Below are positions 1 through 10,134 of a stretch of 64,000 nucleotides of DNA, in pieces (the first letter of the stretch is position 1; each line of letters begins with the position of its first letter). Source of the stretch: Sphingobium psychrophilum (GTDB lineage: Bacteria; Pseudomonadota; Alphaproteobacteria; Sphingomonadales; Sphingomonadaceae); NCBI RefSeq assembly GCF_012927105.1, contig NZ_JABBFV010000007.1, positions 183,556 to 247,555 of the forward strand, written 5' to 3'. Position numbers and translations under genes: made by a program. The notes beneath the pieces were generated by a model. The model had not been told where the DNA came from. It saw nothing but the letters and a program-made list of their open reading frames with translations, and made no database searches.

Positions 1-1
1 C

Positions 2-934
2 AGGCTCTATCATGAGGCAGGCGTGCCCGTGGATGCGATCCGGCTGTTGCTCGGCGGCCCGGACGCGGGCAAGGCGCTCGGCGCCCATCCCGATGTCGGC
101 GGCATCCTCTTCACCGGATCGGCCCAGACCGGCATCGCGATCAACCGCCAATATGCTGCGCAGCCGTCCAAGATATTGGCGCTGGAAATGGGCGGCAACA
201 ACCCGATCATCGTCTGGGACACGCCCGAAATCAACGCCGCCGCGACACTGGTGGTACAGTCGGCTTTCATGAGCAGCGGTCAGCGCTGCACCGCCGCCAG
301 CCGCCTGATCGTGCGCGACAGCATCGCCGACCGGCTGATCGCGGAGGTCAAGAAGCTGGCCGACCGGCTGATCGTCGATCATCCTCATGCCGATCCCACC
401 CCCTATATGGGGCCGGTGATCGACAATCCGACCGCCGACGGACTGACCGAAAGCTTCCTCTATCTGATGAGCAATGGCGGCCGACCGATCAAGCATATGG
501 TCCGGCCGCACAAGGGCTTGCCGTTCCTTAGCCCCGCGATCATAGACGTCACCGCGATGAAGGAGCGGCCCGATGTCGAACTGTTCGGCCCGCTATTGCA
601 GGTTATCCGTGTGGCCGACTTCGGCGACGCGATCGCGGAGGCCAACAACACCCGCTATGGCCTTTCCGCATCGCTGATCGGCGGGTCGCCGGAACAATAT
701 AATCAGTTCTGGGCCAATATCCGCGCCGGCGTGGTCAACTGGAACCGGCCGACCAATGGCGCGTCCTCCTCCGCGCCGTTCGGCGGCACCGGCATATCGG
801 GCAACCACCGCCCCAGCGCCTATTATGCCGCGGATTATTGCGCCTATCCGGTGGTGTCGGCGGAAATCGAAACGCCCCGCGCCTCGATCGGCGTCGGCCT
901 CAAGGACATTGACGTCAGCGTCATGGGCGATTGA
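2..934 (+). CDS. astD: Succinylglutamate-semialdehyde dehydrogenase, 3' part (5' end outside window)
   Basis: An aldehyde dehydrogenase superfamily protein open to the left edge; the reading frame runs from base 2 with no start inside the window, so the N-terminal part is missing. The closest family by motif is AstD, which oxidises N-succinylglutamate semialdehyde to N-succinylglutamate in the arginine succinyltransferase pathway in the cytosol. The general-base Glu lies in LEMGGNNP (codon 185-187) and the catalytic Cys in GQRCTAASR (codon 287-289). The PFGGTGISGNHRPSA stretch near the C-terminus is also typical of this family. An alternative is a related NAD-dependent aldehyde dehydrogenase; the other ast genes would lie to the left and cannot be checked here. 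Confidence 0.87.
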   Translation, partial: RLYHEAGVPVDAIRLLLGGPDAGKALGAHPDVGGILFTGSAQTGIAINRQYAAQPSKILALEMGGNNPIIVWDTPEINAAATLVVQSAFMSSGQRCTAASRLIVRDSIADRLIAEVKKLADRLIVDHPHADPTPYMGPVIDNPTADGLTESFLYLMSNGGRPIKHMVRPHKGLPFLSPAIIDVTAMKERPDVELFGPLLQVIRVADFGDAIAEANNTRYGLSASLIGGSPEQYNQFWANIRAGVVNWNRPTNGASSSAPFGGTGISGNHRPSAYYAADYCAYPVVSAEIETPRASIGVGLKDIDVSVMGD

Positions 935-1023
935 GCGGCCAAATATTTCCCCAAAACATTTCCTAGTCCCCGCCATACCCATTCTGAATTGAACTTTGGC
1001 GGCGCTTTCGCCATCTGGCCAAC

Positions 1024-1812
1024 ATGGCTGACAAAGCAACTTCGACAGTCCAGTTGGTGGGCGCGGGACCGGGCGACCCGGATCTGTTGACCATCAAGGC
1101 AGCGCGCCTGATCGCGCAAGCAGACGTTATCGTACATGACGGACTGGTGTCGGACGCGATACTGGCGCTCGCTTCCCCCCATGCCGATCTGATTTCCGTC
1201 GCCAAGCAGCGCAGCCGCCATTCCATGCCGCAGGAGGCGATCAACGCCCTGTTGGTGGACCTGGCGCGCGAAGGCCGCAACGTCGTGCGCCTGAAGGGTG
1301 GCGATCCGTTCATCTTCGGCCGCGGCGGCGAGGAAGTCGATGCCTGCCGCGCCGCTGGCGTGCCGGTCGAAGTCGTGCCGGGCATCAGCGCCGCGATCGG
1401 CAGCGCGGCTATGGCGCAATTGCCGCTCACCCATCGCGATGCGTCGAGCGCGGTCAGCTTCGTCGCAGGTCAGTGCAAGGGGCTGACCGACCAGGATTGG
1501 TCGGGCCTGGCGGGCCAGGGGCGCACGCTCGTCATTTACATGGGCGTGGCCACGGCCAACGCCATCGCCGACAAACTGATGGCTGACGGTGTGTCCCCTG
1601 CGATCCCGGTCGCGGTGCTGGAAAATGGCACGCGCACCGATATGCGGACGCTGCGCACCTTGCTTGCCGATCTGGGCGACATGGTGGCGCGCGAGAATGT
1701 GGTCAGCCCGGCCCTGATCGTGGTCGGCGACGTGGCGGCCAATGCGCTGGCGCAAGATGTGCTGGCGGACTGGACCGCCAAAGGGGAGATTATTTCGGAG
1801 ATGCGTTCGTGA
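1024..1812 (+). CDS. cobA: Uroporphyrinogen-III C-methyltransferase (SUMT)
   Basis: A 262-residue SAM-dependent methyltransferase that methylates uroporphyrinogen III at C2 and C7 to give precorrin-2, the route to siroheme. The N-terminal VGAGPGDPDLLT motif and the RLKGGDPFIFGRGGEE motif are the two signatures of the tetrapyrrole methylase fold. Length fits a stand-alone SUMT rather than the trifunctional CysG, since no dehydrogenase/ferrochelatase domain is fused. It is the first gene of the sulfate-assimilation operon, and siroheme is the cofactor of the sulfite reductase two genes downstream. Its stop overlaps the GTG start of the next gene (GTGA), suggesting translational coupling. Confidence 0.95.
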   Translation: MADKATSTVQLVGAGPGDPDLLTIKAARLIAQADVIVHDGLVSDAILALASPHADLISVAKQRSRHSMPQEAINALLVDLAREGRNVVRLKGGDPFIFGRGGEEVDACRAAGVPVEVVPGISAAIGSAAMAQLPLTHRDASSAVSFVAGQCKGLTDQDWSGLAGQGRTLVIYMGVATANAIADKLMADGVSPAIPVAVLENGTRTDMRTLRTLLADLGDMVARENVVSPALIVVGDVAANALAQDVLADWTAKGEIISEMRS

Positions 1813-2105
1813 AGATATTGACCGGCAACGATCTTGTGAGCGGCGACGTCATCTGGTGGGCAGGCGACGGCTGGTCGCGCCAGGTCGGCGACAGCGCCGA
1901 TGTGGGCGAACGCGGCGACGACCTTGCCCGGACCGAGGAAGCCGCGCTGCGCGTGGTCGGCGCCTATGTCATCGACGCGACCGTCTCTGACGATGGCGTG
2001 CGCCCGGCCCATATCAAGGACCGCATCCGCGCGCTGGGTCCCACCGTGCGTCCCGACCTGATGCTGAAACCGAACGACGCCGATGCCGGCAACTGGGTGA
2101 TCTGA
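1809..2105 (+). CDS. DUF2849 domain-containing protein
   Basis: A 98-residue cytosolic protein with a GTG start overlapping the stop of the SUMT gene, and ending 3 bases before the sulfite reductase start. It matches the DUF2849 family, which has no established activity but is regularly found between siroheme synthase and sulfite reductase in alphaproteobacteria. The sequence is acidic, has no membrane segment and no cysteine cluster. The invariant position argues for a role in sulfite reductase maturation, siroheme delivery or electron transfer; that is inference from context only. Confidence 0.85.
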   Translation: MKILTGNDLVSGDVIWWAGDGWSRQVGDSADVGERGDDLARTEEAALRVVGAYVIDATVSDDGVRPAHIKDRIRALGPTVRPDLMLKPNDADAGNWVI

Positions 2106-2108
2106 ACC

Positions 2109-3740
2109 ATGTATCGCTACGACAGCTACGACCAGTCCATCGTCGACGCCCGCGTCGAGGAATTTCGTGACCAGGTACAACGCCGCCTGACTGGCGCACT
2201 GACTGAGGACCAGTTCAAGCCATTGCGGCTTATGAACGGCCTCTATCTGCAACTCCATGCCTATATGCTGCGCGTCGCCATCCCCTATGGCACACTGAGC
2301 GGCAAGCAGATGCGCAAGCTGGGCGAGATCGCGGCCAAGTATGACAAGGGCTATGGCCATTTCACCACGCGCCAGAACCTGCAATATAACTGGATCAAGC
2401 TGGCCGATGCGCCCGACATCCTGGCCGAACTGGCGACCGTCGAAATGCACGCGATCCAGACCAGCGGCAATTGCATCCGCAACATCAGTTCCGACCAATA
2501 TGCCGGCGTTTCCGCCGACGAGGTGGCGGACCCCCGCCCCTGGGCCGAATTGCTGCGCCAATGGTCCAGCTTCCACCCCGAATTCACCTATCTGCCGCGC
2601 AAGTTCAAGATTTGCGTGATCGCCGGCGACGATGATCGCGCCGCGATGAAGCTGCACGATATCGGCCTAAAGCTGGTCGAGCGCGACGGCAAGATCGGCG
2701 CGGAAGTCTATGCCGGTGGTGGCATGGGGCGCACGCCGATGGTTGCGCCGCTTATCAATGACTTCATGCCCGAAGATGAGATTATTTCTTATCTGGAGGC
2801 CTGCCTGCGCGTGTACAACCGCTATGGCCGCCGCGACAACAAGTATAAGGCGCGGATCAAGATCCTGGTTCATGAGATCGGCGTCGAAGAATATAAGCGC
2901 CAAGTCGAGGAAGAGTTTGCGCATATGCGGACGCTTGGCCTCAACCCGCCGGTCGAGGAACTGGACCGCATCCGCGCCTTCTTCGCGCCGCCCGCCTACG
3001 ACACCGGCCTGTCCGAAGATATCGACCGCGCCGACCCGGCTTTCGCTTTGTGGGTCGATCGTCAGGTCGCCGCGCACAAGGTGCCCGGCTATGCGATCGT
3101 CAATATCAGCCTGAAGCCGCTGACCGGCATCCCCGGTGACGCGTCGGCAGAGCAGATCGAACTGGTCGCGACACTGGCCGAGCAATATTCGCTCGACGAA
3201 CTGCGCGTCACCCATGCGCAGAATCTGGTCCTGCCCCATGTGAAGAAGGCGGACCTCTACGCCATCTGGCAAAAGCTGGAAGAGGCCGGGCTGGCCGAGG
3301 CCAATCTCGACCTCATCACTGATATCATCGCCTGCCCCGGCCTGGACTATTGCGCGCTCGCCAACGCCCGCTCGATCCCGCTGGCGCAAAAGATCGCGCA
3401 GCGGTTCGCCGCAGCGGAGCGTCAGGCGGAACTGGGCGAACTGAAGGTCAAGATTTCGGGCTGCATCAATGCCTGCGGCCATCATCATGCCGGCCATATC
3501 GGCATATTGGGCGTCGACCGGCGCGGGGTGGAGAATTTCCAGTTATCGCTAGGCGGATCGGGCGCGGAGGATACGTCGCTGGGCCAGATCACCGGCCCCG
3601 GTTTCTCGGAGGACGGCGTGGTCGACGCGATCGAAAAGGTCACCGACCTCTATCTGGCAGAGCGGGAGAGCGGAGAACGCTTCCTCGACACCTATCGCCG
3701 TCTCGGCATGAAGCCCTTCAAGGAGGCTATCTATGGTTGA
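2109..3740 (+). CDS. cysI: Nitrite/sulfite reductase hemoprotein (assimilatory sulfite reductase)
   Basis: A 543-residue siroheme and 4Fe-4S protein that reduces sulfite to sulfide with six electrons in cysteine biosynthesis. The four cluster/siroheme-bridging cysteines are visible as Cx5C in ACPGLDYC (about residue 408) and Cx3C in GCINACGHHH (about residue 451). Two ferredoxin-like half domains, typical of the family, surround them. Placement between SUMT and APS reductase favours sulfite over nitrite as substrate. No CysJ flavoprotein gene is in the operon, so electrons probably come from ferredoxin or an unlinked reductase. It overlaps the next gene by 8 bases. Confidence 0.93.
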   Translation: MYRYDSYDQSIVDARVEEFRDQVQRRLTGALTEDQFKPLRLMNGLYLQLHAYMLRVAIPYGTLSGKQMRKLGEIAAKYDKGYGHFTTRQNLQYNWIKLADAPDILAELATVEMHAIQTSGNCIRNISSDQYAGVSADEVADPRPWAELLRQWSSFHPEFTYLPRKFKICVIAGDDDRAAMKLHDIGLKLVERDGKIGAEVYAGGGMGRTPMVAPLINDFMPEDEIISYLEACLRVYNRYGRRDNKYKARIKILVHEIGVEEYKRQVEEEFAHMRTLGLNPPVEELDRIRAFFAPPAYDTGLSEDIDRADPAFALWVDRQVAAHKVPGYAIVNISLKPLTGIPGDASAEQIELVATLAEQYSLDELRVTHAQNLVLPHVKKADLYAIWQKLEEAGLAEANLDLITDIIACPGLDYCALANARSIPLAQKIAQRFAAAERQAELGELKVKISGCINACGHHHAGHIGILGVDRRGVENFQLSLGGSGAEDTSLGQITGPGFSEDGVVDAIEKVTDLYLAERESGERFLDTYRRLGMKPFKEAIYG

Positions 3741-4173
3741 GTTCCTGTCCTTCCGCGATGGAGAAGCCACGCAGGAACCCTCCGTCACGGTCGAAGCCTT
3801 CACCGGCCAGACCAACTCGACCGCCGTTCGGATCGAGGCGGGTGAGGATGCGCGTGAATTGCTGCCGCATCTTGATCGGCTGTCGCTGGTTGAGGTGAAT
3901 TTCCCGGCTTATGGCGACGGGCGCGGCTATTCCGCGGCACGTATCCTGCGGGAATCGGGCTATCAGGGTGAATTGCGCGCGGTGGGCGACGTGCTGGTCG
4001 ACCAGATCGTCGCCATGCGCCGCTGCGGTTTCGACAGTTTCCATCCCGCCAAGCCGCTGGACGACGACGCCGTCGATCGCGCGCTCAATCGCTATGCCGA
4101 CGTCTATCAAAAGGCGATCGATGGCCGTACCCCGGTTTGGGCGAAACGGCACCCGGAGACGACCAATGGCTGA
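3733..4173 (+). CDS. DUF934 domain-containing protein
   Basis: A 146-residue protein starting inside the sulfite reductase gene (8-base overlap) and overlapping the APS reductase start by 8 bases, so it is almost certainly translationally coupled on both sides. It matches DUF934, a conserved companion of sulfite reductase in proteobacteria with no assigned activity. The conserved core includes FPAYGDGRGYSAARILRE and a RRCGFDSF segment. It has no signal peptide and no metal-binding cluster. A role in supporting the sulfite reductase reaction is inferred from gene order. Confidence 0.9.
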   Translation: MVEFLSFRDGEATQEPSVTVEAFTGQTNSTAVRIEAGEDARELLPHLDRLSLVEVNFPAYGDGRGYSAARILRESGYQGELRAVGDVLVDQIVAMRRCGFDSFHPAKPLDDDAVDRALNRYADVYQKAIDGRTPVWAKRHPETTNG

Positions 4174-4951
4174 ACCTGCCCGTCAGATCGACCTGATCGA
4201 CGCCCGCCCCGCCTTTACCCAGGCACAGGCCGACGCGCTCAACGCGCGGTTCGAGGGCGTCGACACGATCACCATGCTCAAGACCGTGTTTGCAGAAGGG
4301 CTTGCCGGCAACGTCGCCGTCGTTTCTTCCTTCGGCACGGAAAGCGCGGTGCTGCTCGATCTGGTGGCGAAGGCTGACCCGACCGTCCCGGTGATCTTTG
4401 TCGATACGCTCAAAATGTTCGCCGAGACGCTCAACTATCGCGACACGCTCATCAAGCGGATGGGCTTTACCGACAGCCGCACGGTCGCGCCGATCGCAGA
4501 CGTCATCGCAAAGAAGGATGAGACGGGGCTGCGCTGGTCCTACGACCCCGACGGCTGCTGCGAAATCCGCAAGGTCGAGCCGATGAAGCGCGCCAAGGAC
4601 GGCCTGGACGCCTGGATTTCGGGCCGCAAGGCGTTCCAATCTGTCACGCGCCAGAACCTGCCCCGGTTCGAGGTAGAGGACTGCCGCCTGAAGCTCAACC
4701 CGCTGGGCGACTGGAACAAGGCCGAGTTGGAGGCCTATTTCGAGGCCGAGAATCTGCCCCGCCATCCGCTGGAAGCGCAGGGCTATCTGTCGATCGGCTG
4801 CGAACCCTGCACGTCCAAGGTGATGCCGGGCGAAGACCCGCGCGCGGGCCGCTGGCGCGGCTGGGACAAGGTGGAATGCGGCATCCATTCGCCGGTCACT
4901 CCGATCCCGGTTATCGATCCCGAAGATCCGGCCAACCAGCCGGTCTTCTGA
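4166..4951 (+). CDS. cysH: Phosphoadenylyl/adenylyl-sulfate reductase (assimilatory, 4Fe-4S type)
   Basis: A 261-residue reductase that converts APS (or PAPS) to sulfite with thioredoxin. The ATG at 4166 is chosen because it overlaps the DUF934 stop and gives the family length. Four cluster cysteines are present: the adjacent pair in GCCEIRK (residues 131-132) and GCEPC (212 and 215), which marks the 4Fe-4S type that prefers APS. The catalytic cysteine lies in VECGIHS near residue 238. The SSFGTESAVLL PP-loop-like motif binds the nucleotide. It is the last gene of the operon; sulfate adenylyltransferase genes are not in the window. Confidence 0.94.
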   Translation: MAEPARQIDLIDARPAFTQAQADALNARFEGVDTITMLKTVFAEGLAGNVAVVSSFGTESAVLLDLVAKADPTVPVIFVDTLKMFAETLNYRDTLIKRMGFTDSRTVAPIADVIAKKDETGLRWSYDPDGCCEIRKVEPMKRAKDGLDAWISGRKAFQSVTRQNLPRFEVEDCRLKLNPLGDWNKAELEAYFEAENLPRHPLEAQGYLSIGCEPCTSKVMPGEDPRAGRWRGWDKVECGIHSPVTPIPVIDPEDPANQPVF

Positions 4952-5160
4952 TCGACCCCGTCCAAACATAGGTCGGGAGCGTGCGCCTTGCATGATGGCG
5001 TACTCTCCCTCCGCCGCATTTTGCCCCCTAACAATCGTCGCGCGCCATCCCCATATGCCTATAACGGCATAGGACCGGGGCGGCCTCGCTTCGACCTGAA
5101 CCCTTATGTCGGTCGAACCTGGGTTCGATGATTTTCCAAAAGGCTGGAAACACCTGCACC

Positions 5161-5183
5161 GCATCGGTCGATCGACCCGATGC
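5161..5183. promoter_or_regulatory. Near-perfect palindrome upstream of a glycosyltransferase gene
   Basis: GCATCGG and CCGATGC flank a TCGATCGA centre, giving a 23-base palindrome with one unpaired base, 24 bases before the preferred start at 5207. The 255-base gap 4952-5206 also contains smaller inverted repeats at 5054-5071 (TATGCC/GGCATA) and 5113-5128 (TCGAACC/GGTTCGA). I see no clear terminator for the sulfate operon there. An operator is possible; function is inference. Confidence 0.35.
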
Positions 5184-5206
5184 GCGTCCGATGGAGTACG
5201 CCCTGC

Positions 5207-6118
5207 ATGATCGCCTATCTCATCCTCGTCCATCGCTTTCCCGAGCAATTCAAGCGCATGTTCCAGGCCATCTATGTGCCGGGCAACCAATATCTGATCC
5301 ATGTCGATCAGCGGTCAGGGCCAGATATGACGGCCGATATCGCCGCCTTCCTCAACCCCTATATCAATGTCGCCATGTTGCCTTCGCGCAAGATGCTGTG
5401 GGGCGGCTACAGTCTGGTCGACGCTGAATTGCGCGGCATGGCCAAGCTGTTGGAGATGAATGCGGACTGGCGCTATTTCATCAACCTGAGCGGCCAGGAT
5501 TTTCCGCTAAAATCGCAGGCCTATATCGCCGACTACCTGGCCAGCCATGACGGCACGGAGTTCATCCGCAACGTCCCCCAGCAGGCTGTCCGCCCCGACA
5601 CGATGAATCGCCTCAGCCATTATTTCGTCGAAGCCTTCAACCGCATCGTGCGGACCGGCGTGCGACGCCGTGCGATGAGCGGGATCACCCCCTATATCGG
5701 TACGCAATGGAAGGCGGTCACGCGCGAATTTTGCGCCTTTGCCTGTCACAATCCTGCCGCGCGGCGCTTCAAGCAATTTTATCGCCGGACGCTCATCGCC
5801 GATGAAGGCTTTTTCCAGACGCTGATGATGAACGCCTTTCCCGGCGGCAAGGTGGTCAATGACGACCTGCGCACGATCGACTGGATTCCTGATGGCGACA
5901 TCAAGCTGCGCCCCCGCACCTTCGTCACCCGCGACGCGCTGCGACTGACGCTCAGCCCCGACCTGTTCGCGCGCAAATTCGATGCGCAGGAGGACAGCCA
6001 TATCCTCGACCTGCTCGAAGCGCATCTCTTGACGCCCGCCGCCAATACGCTGCCTGCGCCCGGCGAACCCCACGCAACATTGTTACAAGCCTCTGGACGG
6101 ATCGCCTCGCCGGCTTAA
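5207..6118 (+). CDS. Beta-1,6-N-acetylglucosaminyltransferase-like glycosyltransferase (core-2/I-branching, GT14 type)
   Basis: A 303-residue protein beginning MIAYLILVHRFPEQF, the usual N-terminus of bacterial core-2/I-branching homologues. An in-frame ATG at 5180 would add nine residues but lies in a palindrome, so 5207 is preferred. The YLIHVDQRSG segment, the INLSGQDFPLKS motif and the ADEGFFQTLMMN motif match the GT14 core. It probably transfers a sugar from a nucleotide donor to a glycan at the cytosolic side; the acceptor is unknown. It stands alone between the sulfate operon and a DUF885 gene. Confidence 0.82.
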   Translation: MIAYLILVHRFPEQFKRMFQAIYVPGNQYLIHVDQRSGPDMTADIAAFLNPYINVAMLPSRKMLWGGYSLVDAELRGMAKLLEMNADWRYFINLSGQDFPLKSQAYIADYLASHDGTEFIRNVPQQAVRPDTMNRLSHYFVEAFNRIVRTGVRRRAMSGITPYIGTQWKAVTREFCAFACHNPAARRFKQFYRRTLIADEGFFQTLMMNAFPGGKVVNDDLRTIDWIPDGDIKLRPRTFVTRDALRLTLSPDLFARKFDAQEDSHILDLLEAHLLTPAANTLPAPGEPHATLLQASGRIASPA

Positions 6119-6122
6119 GAGT

Positions 6123-6146
6123 CTCCTTTATCGAGAGATAAGGGAG
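6123..6146 (+). promoter_or_regulatory. Hairpin that buries the ribosome binding site of the DUF885 gene
   Basis: CTCCTTTATC (6123-6132) pairs with GATAAGGGAG (6137-6146) over ten positions with one G-U pair and a GAGA loop. The right arm contains the Shine-Dalgarno AGGGAG, six bases before the ATG at 6153. In RNA it would hide the ribosome binding site, so it could control translation (for example by temperature), or simply end the upstream transcript. Confidence 0.45.
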
Positions 6147-6152
6147 TAACCC

Positions 6153-7946
6153 ATGGACCGTCGCGCTTTCCTGTTTTCCACTGGTGCCGTCGCGCTCGCC
6201 GCCGCTGCCCCGCGCGCTCTGGCGCAGGGTAGCGACGACGCGCGCCTCTCCGCCGCCTTCTCCGCCATTTTCGAGCGGCAACTGGACCTGTCACCCAGCT
6301 TCGTCACGAGCCTGGGCCTCGACAAGGGCGCGCGTGCGGGGGCCAAGAGCCAGCTCGACGACAATAGCAAGTCGGCGATGCTGAAAAAGCTGGCCGCTAC
6401 CCAGGCCGCGATCAAGGAACTGGACAGCTATAAGACCGCCAGCCTGTCCGATGCGCAGCGGCTCAACCTTGACGTCATCCTCTATGCGCTGGACCAGCAG
6501 ACCGTCGCCCCGGCCAAATTCGGCTTCAACAGCGCGGTGCGCCCCTATCGGATATTCCAGCAGGGCGGCAGTTATTTCTCGACGCCCGATTTCCTCAACA
6601 CCGCCCACACCATCAACGCAGCCTCCGATGGCGATGCCTATGTCGCGCGGCTGGACGCCTTCGCCCGCAACCTGCGCACTGACACGGCGCTCCAGCGGGA
6701 CGAGGCGGCGCGCGGCTATCTGGCACCGGGCTGGTCGCTGGACCTGACGCTGGGTCAGATGAAGAAATTGCGCGCGCAACCGGCCGCTGACAGTTCCATG
6801 GTGCAGTCGCTGGTCAAGCGCGCCGCGGCCAAGGGCATTGTGGGCGACTGGCACGCGCAGGCGGCAGCGGTGGTGGAAAAATCCATCTATCCCGCACTGG
6901 ACGATCAGATCGCCGCGATCGAGGCTTTGAAGAACAAGACCGCGGCCGGCGACGGCGTGTGGCGCACCCCGCGCGGTGACGAAATCTACGCCGCTGCGCT
7001 CAAGAGCGCGACCACGACCGACCTGTCCGCCGACCAGATCCACGCCATGGGGCGGGAACAAGTGGCCGATATCAGCGCGCAGCTCGACGCCATTCTGAAG
7101 GGTGCGGGCTATGCCAAGGGCATGATCGGCGAGCGGCTGGCCGCGCTGAATGCCGAACCGTCGCAGCTTTATGCCGATAGCGCCGAGGGGCGTTTGGCGC
7201 TGCTGGCCCAGCTCAACCGCGATGTCGACGCGATGAAAGCCAAACTTCCCAAGGCCTTCACCACCATTCCTGACACCGCGCTGGAAATTCGCGCGGTGCC
7301 GGTTGAGATTCAGGATGGCGCGTCCAACGGCTATTATAACCGCGCCGCGCTCGACGGGTCGCGCCCTGCCATTTATTTCATCAACCTGAAAGACGTCGGC
7401 GACTGGCCGAAATATGGCCTGCCGGCACTGACCTATCATGAAGGCGTGCCGGGCCATCATCTCCAGATCTCGACCGCGCAGACGGCGGGCGATATCCCGA
7501 TGCTGCGCAAGACCGCGTTCATGAGCGCCTATAGCGAGGGTTGGGCGCTCTATGCCGAGCAGTTGGCGGACGAACTGGGCGGTTATGCGACGCCGCTCGA
7601 TCGCGCCGGTTATCTCCAGTCTTTCCTGTTCCGCGCGGCGCGGTTGGTGGTCGATACCGGTATCCATGCGAAGAAATGGGATGTGAAGCAGGCAACCGAT
7701 TATATGGTGGAGAAGACTGGCTTCGCCCGCCCGCGTTGCCAGCGGGAGGTCGAGCGCTATTGCACCCAGCCGGGCCAGGCGACCAGCTACAAGGTCGGTC
7801 ATGGCGTCTGGACCAAGGCCCGCGCCGATGCCCAGGCAACGCAGGGTAAGGCGTTCGATCTCAAGCAGTTCCACGCCATCCTTGAGGAAGGCGCGATGCC
7901 ACTGTCGATGCTGGAGAAACGGGTCGCCGCGCGGGCGAGGGGATAG
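6153..7946 (+). CDS. DUF885 family protein (predicted secreted zinc peptidase/carboxypeptidase-like)
   Basis: A 597-residue exported protein. It starts MDRRAFLFSTGAVALAAAAPR, with a twin-arginine motif, a hydrophobic core and an ALAQG cleavage region, so Tat export to the periplasm is likely. The DUF885 signature HEGVPGHHLQ begins at His429 and resembles the HExxxHH zinc site; a downstream EGWALYAEQLADE segment supplies the third ligand in this family. Bacterial members are annotated as carboxypeptidase-like, but substrates are mostly unknown. Its ribosome site is sequestered in a hairpin. It stands alone, with a palindromic repeat element after its stop. Confidence 0.88.
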   Translation: MDRRAFLFSTGAVALAAAAPRALAQGSDDARLSAAFSAIFERQLDLSPSFVTSLGLDKGARAGAKSQLDDNSKSAMLKKLAATQAAIKELDSYKTASLSDAQRLNLDVILYALDQQTVAPAKFGFNSAVRPYRIFQQGGSYFSTPDFLNTAHTINAASDGDAYVARLDAFARNLRTDTALQRDEAARGYLAPGWSLDLTLGQMKKLRAQPAADSSMVQSLVKRAAAKGIVGDWHAQAAAVVEKSIYPALDDQIAAIEALKNKTAAGDGVWRTPRGDEIYAAALKSATTTDLSADQIHAMGREQVADISAQLDAILKGAGYAKGMIGERLAALNAEPSQLYADSAEGRLALLAQLNRDVDAMKAKLPKAFTTIPDTALEIRAVPVEIQDGASNGYYNRAALDGSRPAIYFINLKDVGDWPKYGLPALTYHEGVPGHHLQISTAQTAGDIPMLRKTAFMSAYSEGWALYAEQLADELGGYATPLDRAGYLQSFLFRAARLVVDTGIHAKKWDVKQATDYMVEKTGFARPRCQREVERYCTQPGQATSYKVGHGVWTKARADAQATQGKAFDLKQFHAILEEGAMPLSMLEKRVAARARG

Positions 7947-7952
7947 CATATT

Positions 7953-8027
7953 CCGTTTGTTTCGAGCGAAGGTGAGAAACGGGAAGCGCGGTGTCGTTCG
8001 CTTCTCGACTTCGCTCGAAGCGAACGG
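7953..8027. repeat. Palindromic intergenic repeat element, copy A
   Basis: A 29-base left arm (7953-7981) and a 29-base right arm (7999-8027) are imperfect inverse complements sharing the core GAGCGAAG(T/G). The same core appears in the elements at 40369-40487 and 43170-43242. It sits between the convergent DUF885 and dnaB genes, where it may act as a bidirectional transcription terminator. Sphingomonad genomes carry many elements of this appearance. Confidence 0.75.
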
Positions 8028-8033
8028 ACCTAG

Positions 8034-9524
<1,491 letters not shown>

Positions 9525-9638
9525 GGCCTCTCTTTCCTCTGCGCGCGCGCACGGCGCAAGGGCCAAGGCGGAAACCATCTGTGGATAAGTCGCGCTTGCT
9601 TTTCGCCGCGCGCCGCCGCACTGACTATCCGCTTCACC

Positions 9639-10121
9639 ATGGCCGATCCGCGCATCATAGACATCCAGCTGGACCAGCGCACGATCCTGTGGCGCAACGC
9701 CGACGTGGAGCAGGAACGGCGCATCGCGATCTTCGACCTGCTGGAGGATAATCACTTCGCGCCGCAGCGGGTTCATGCCGATGGCTATGCCGGCCCCTAC
9801 AAGGTCGTGCTGCGGGTCGAGGACGGACGGCTGGTGATAGAGATCAACCGGAAGGACGATACGCCGCTGGAGGCGATCATCCTGGGCCTGGGCCGGTTCC
9901 GCCGCCCGATCCGCGAATATTTCGCCATTTGCGACAGCTATTATCAGGCGATCAGCAACGCATCCCCGCAGCAGATCGAGACGGTGGACATGGCCCGGCG
10001 CGCCATCCACAATGACGCAGCGGAGATGCTGAAGGAGCGGCTGGAGGGCAAGATCGAAGTCGATTTCGATACCGCGCGCCGGCTGTTCACGCTGATCTGC
10101 GTGCTGCATATCAAGGGGTAG
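9639..10121 (+). CDS. UPF0262 family protein
   Basis: A 160-residue cytosolic protein matching UPF0262, a family restricted mainly to alphaproteobacteria and of unknown function. The N-terminal RIIDIQLDQRTILWRN segment, the ERRIAIFDLLEDNHFAP motif and the LGRFRRPIREYFAICDSYY motif are family hallmarks. The start at 9639 gives the usual length. It is divergent from dnaB, and the GH25-like gene begins 13 bases after its stop, so it may be the first gene of a run through the phosphoesterase at 12606. Confidence 0.9.
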   Translation: MADPRIIDIQLDQRTILWRNADVEQERRIAIFDLLEDNHFAPQRVHADGYAGPYKVVLRVEDGRLVIEINRKDDTPLEAIILGLGRFRRPIREYFAICDSYYQAISNASPQQIETVDMARRAIHNDAAEMLKERLEGKIEVDFDTARRLFTLICVLHIKG

Positions 10122-10134
10122 GACGATCAGGGTT

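Noticed and set aside
5113..5128. A GGTTCGA palindrome resembling a tRNA T-arm
   Set aside because: No acceptor stem, anticodon arm or D-arm is found around it; it is a simple dyad.
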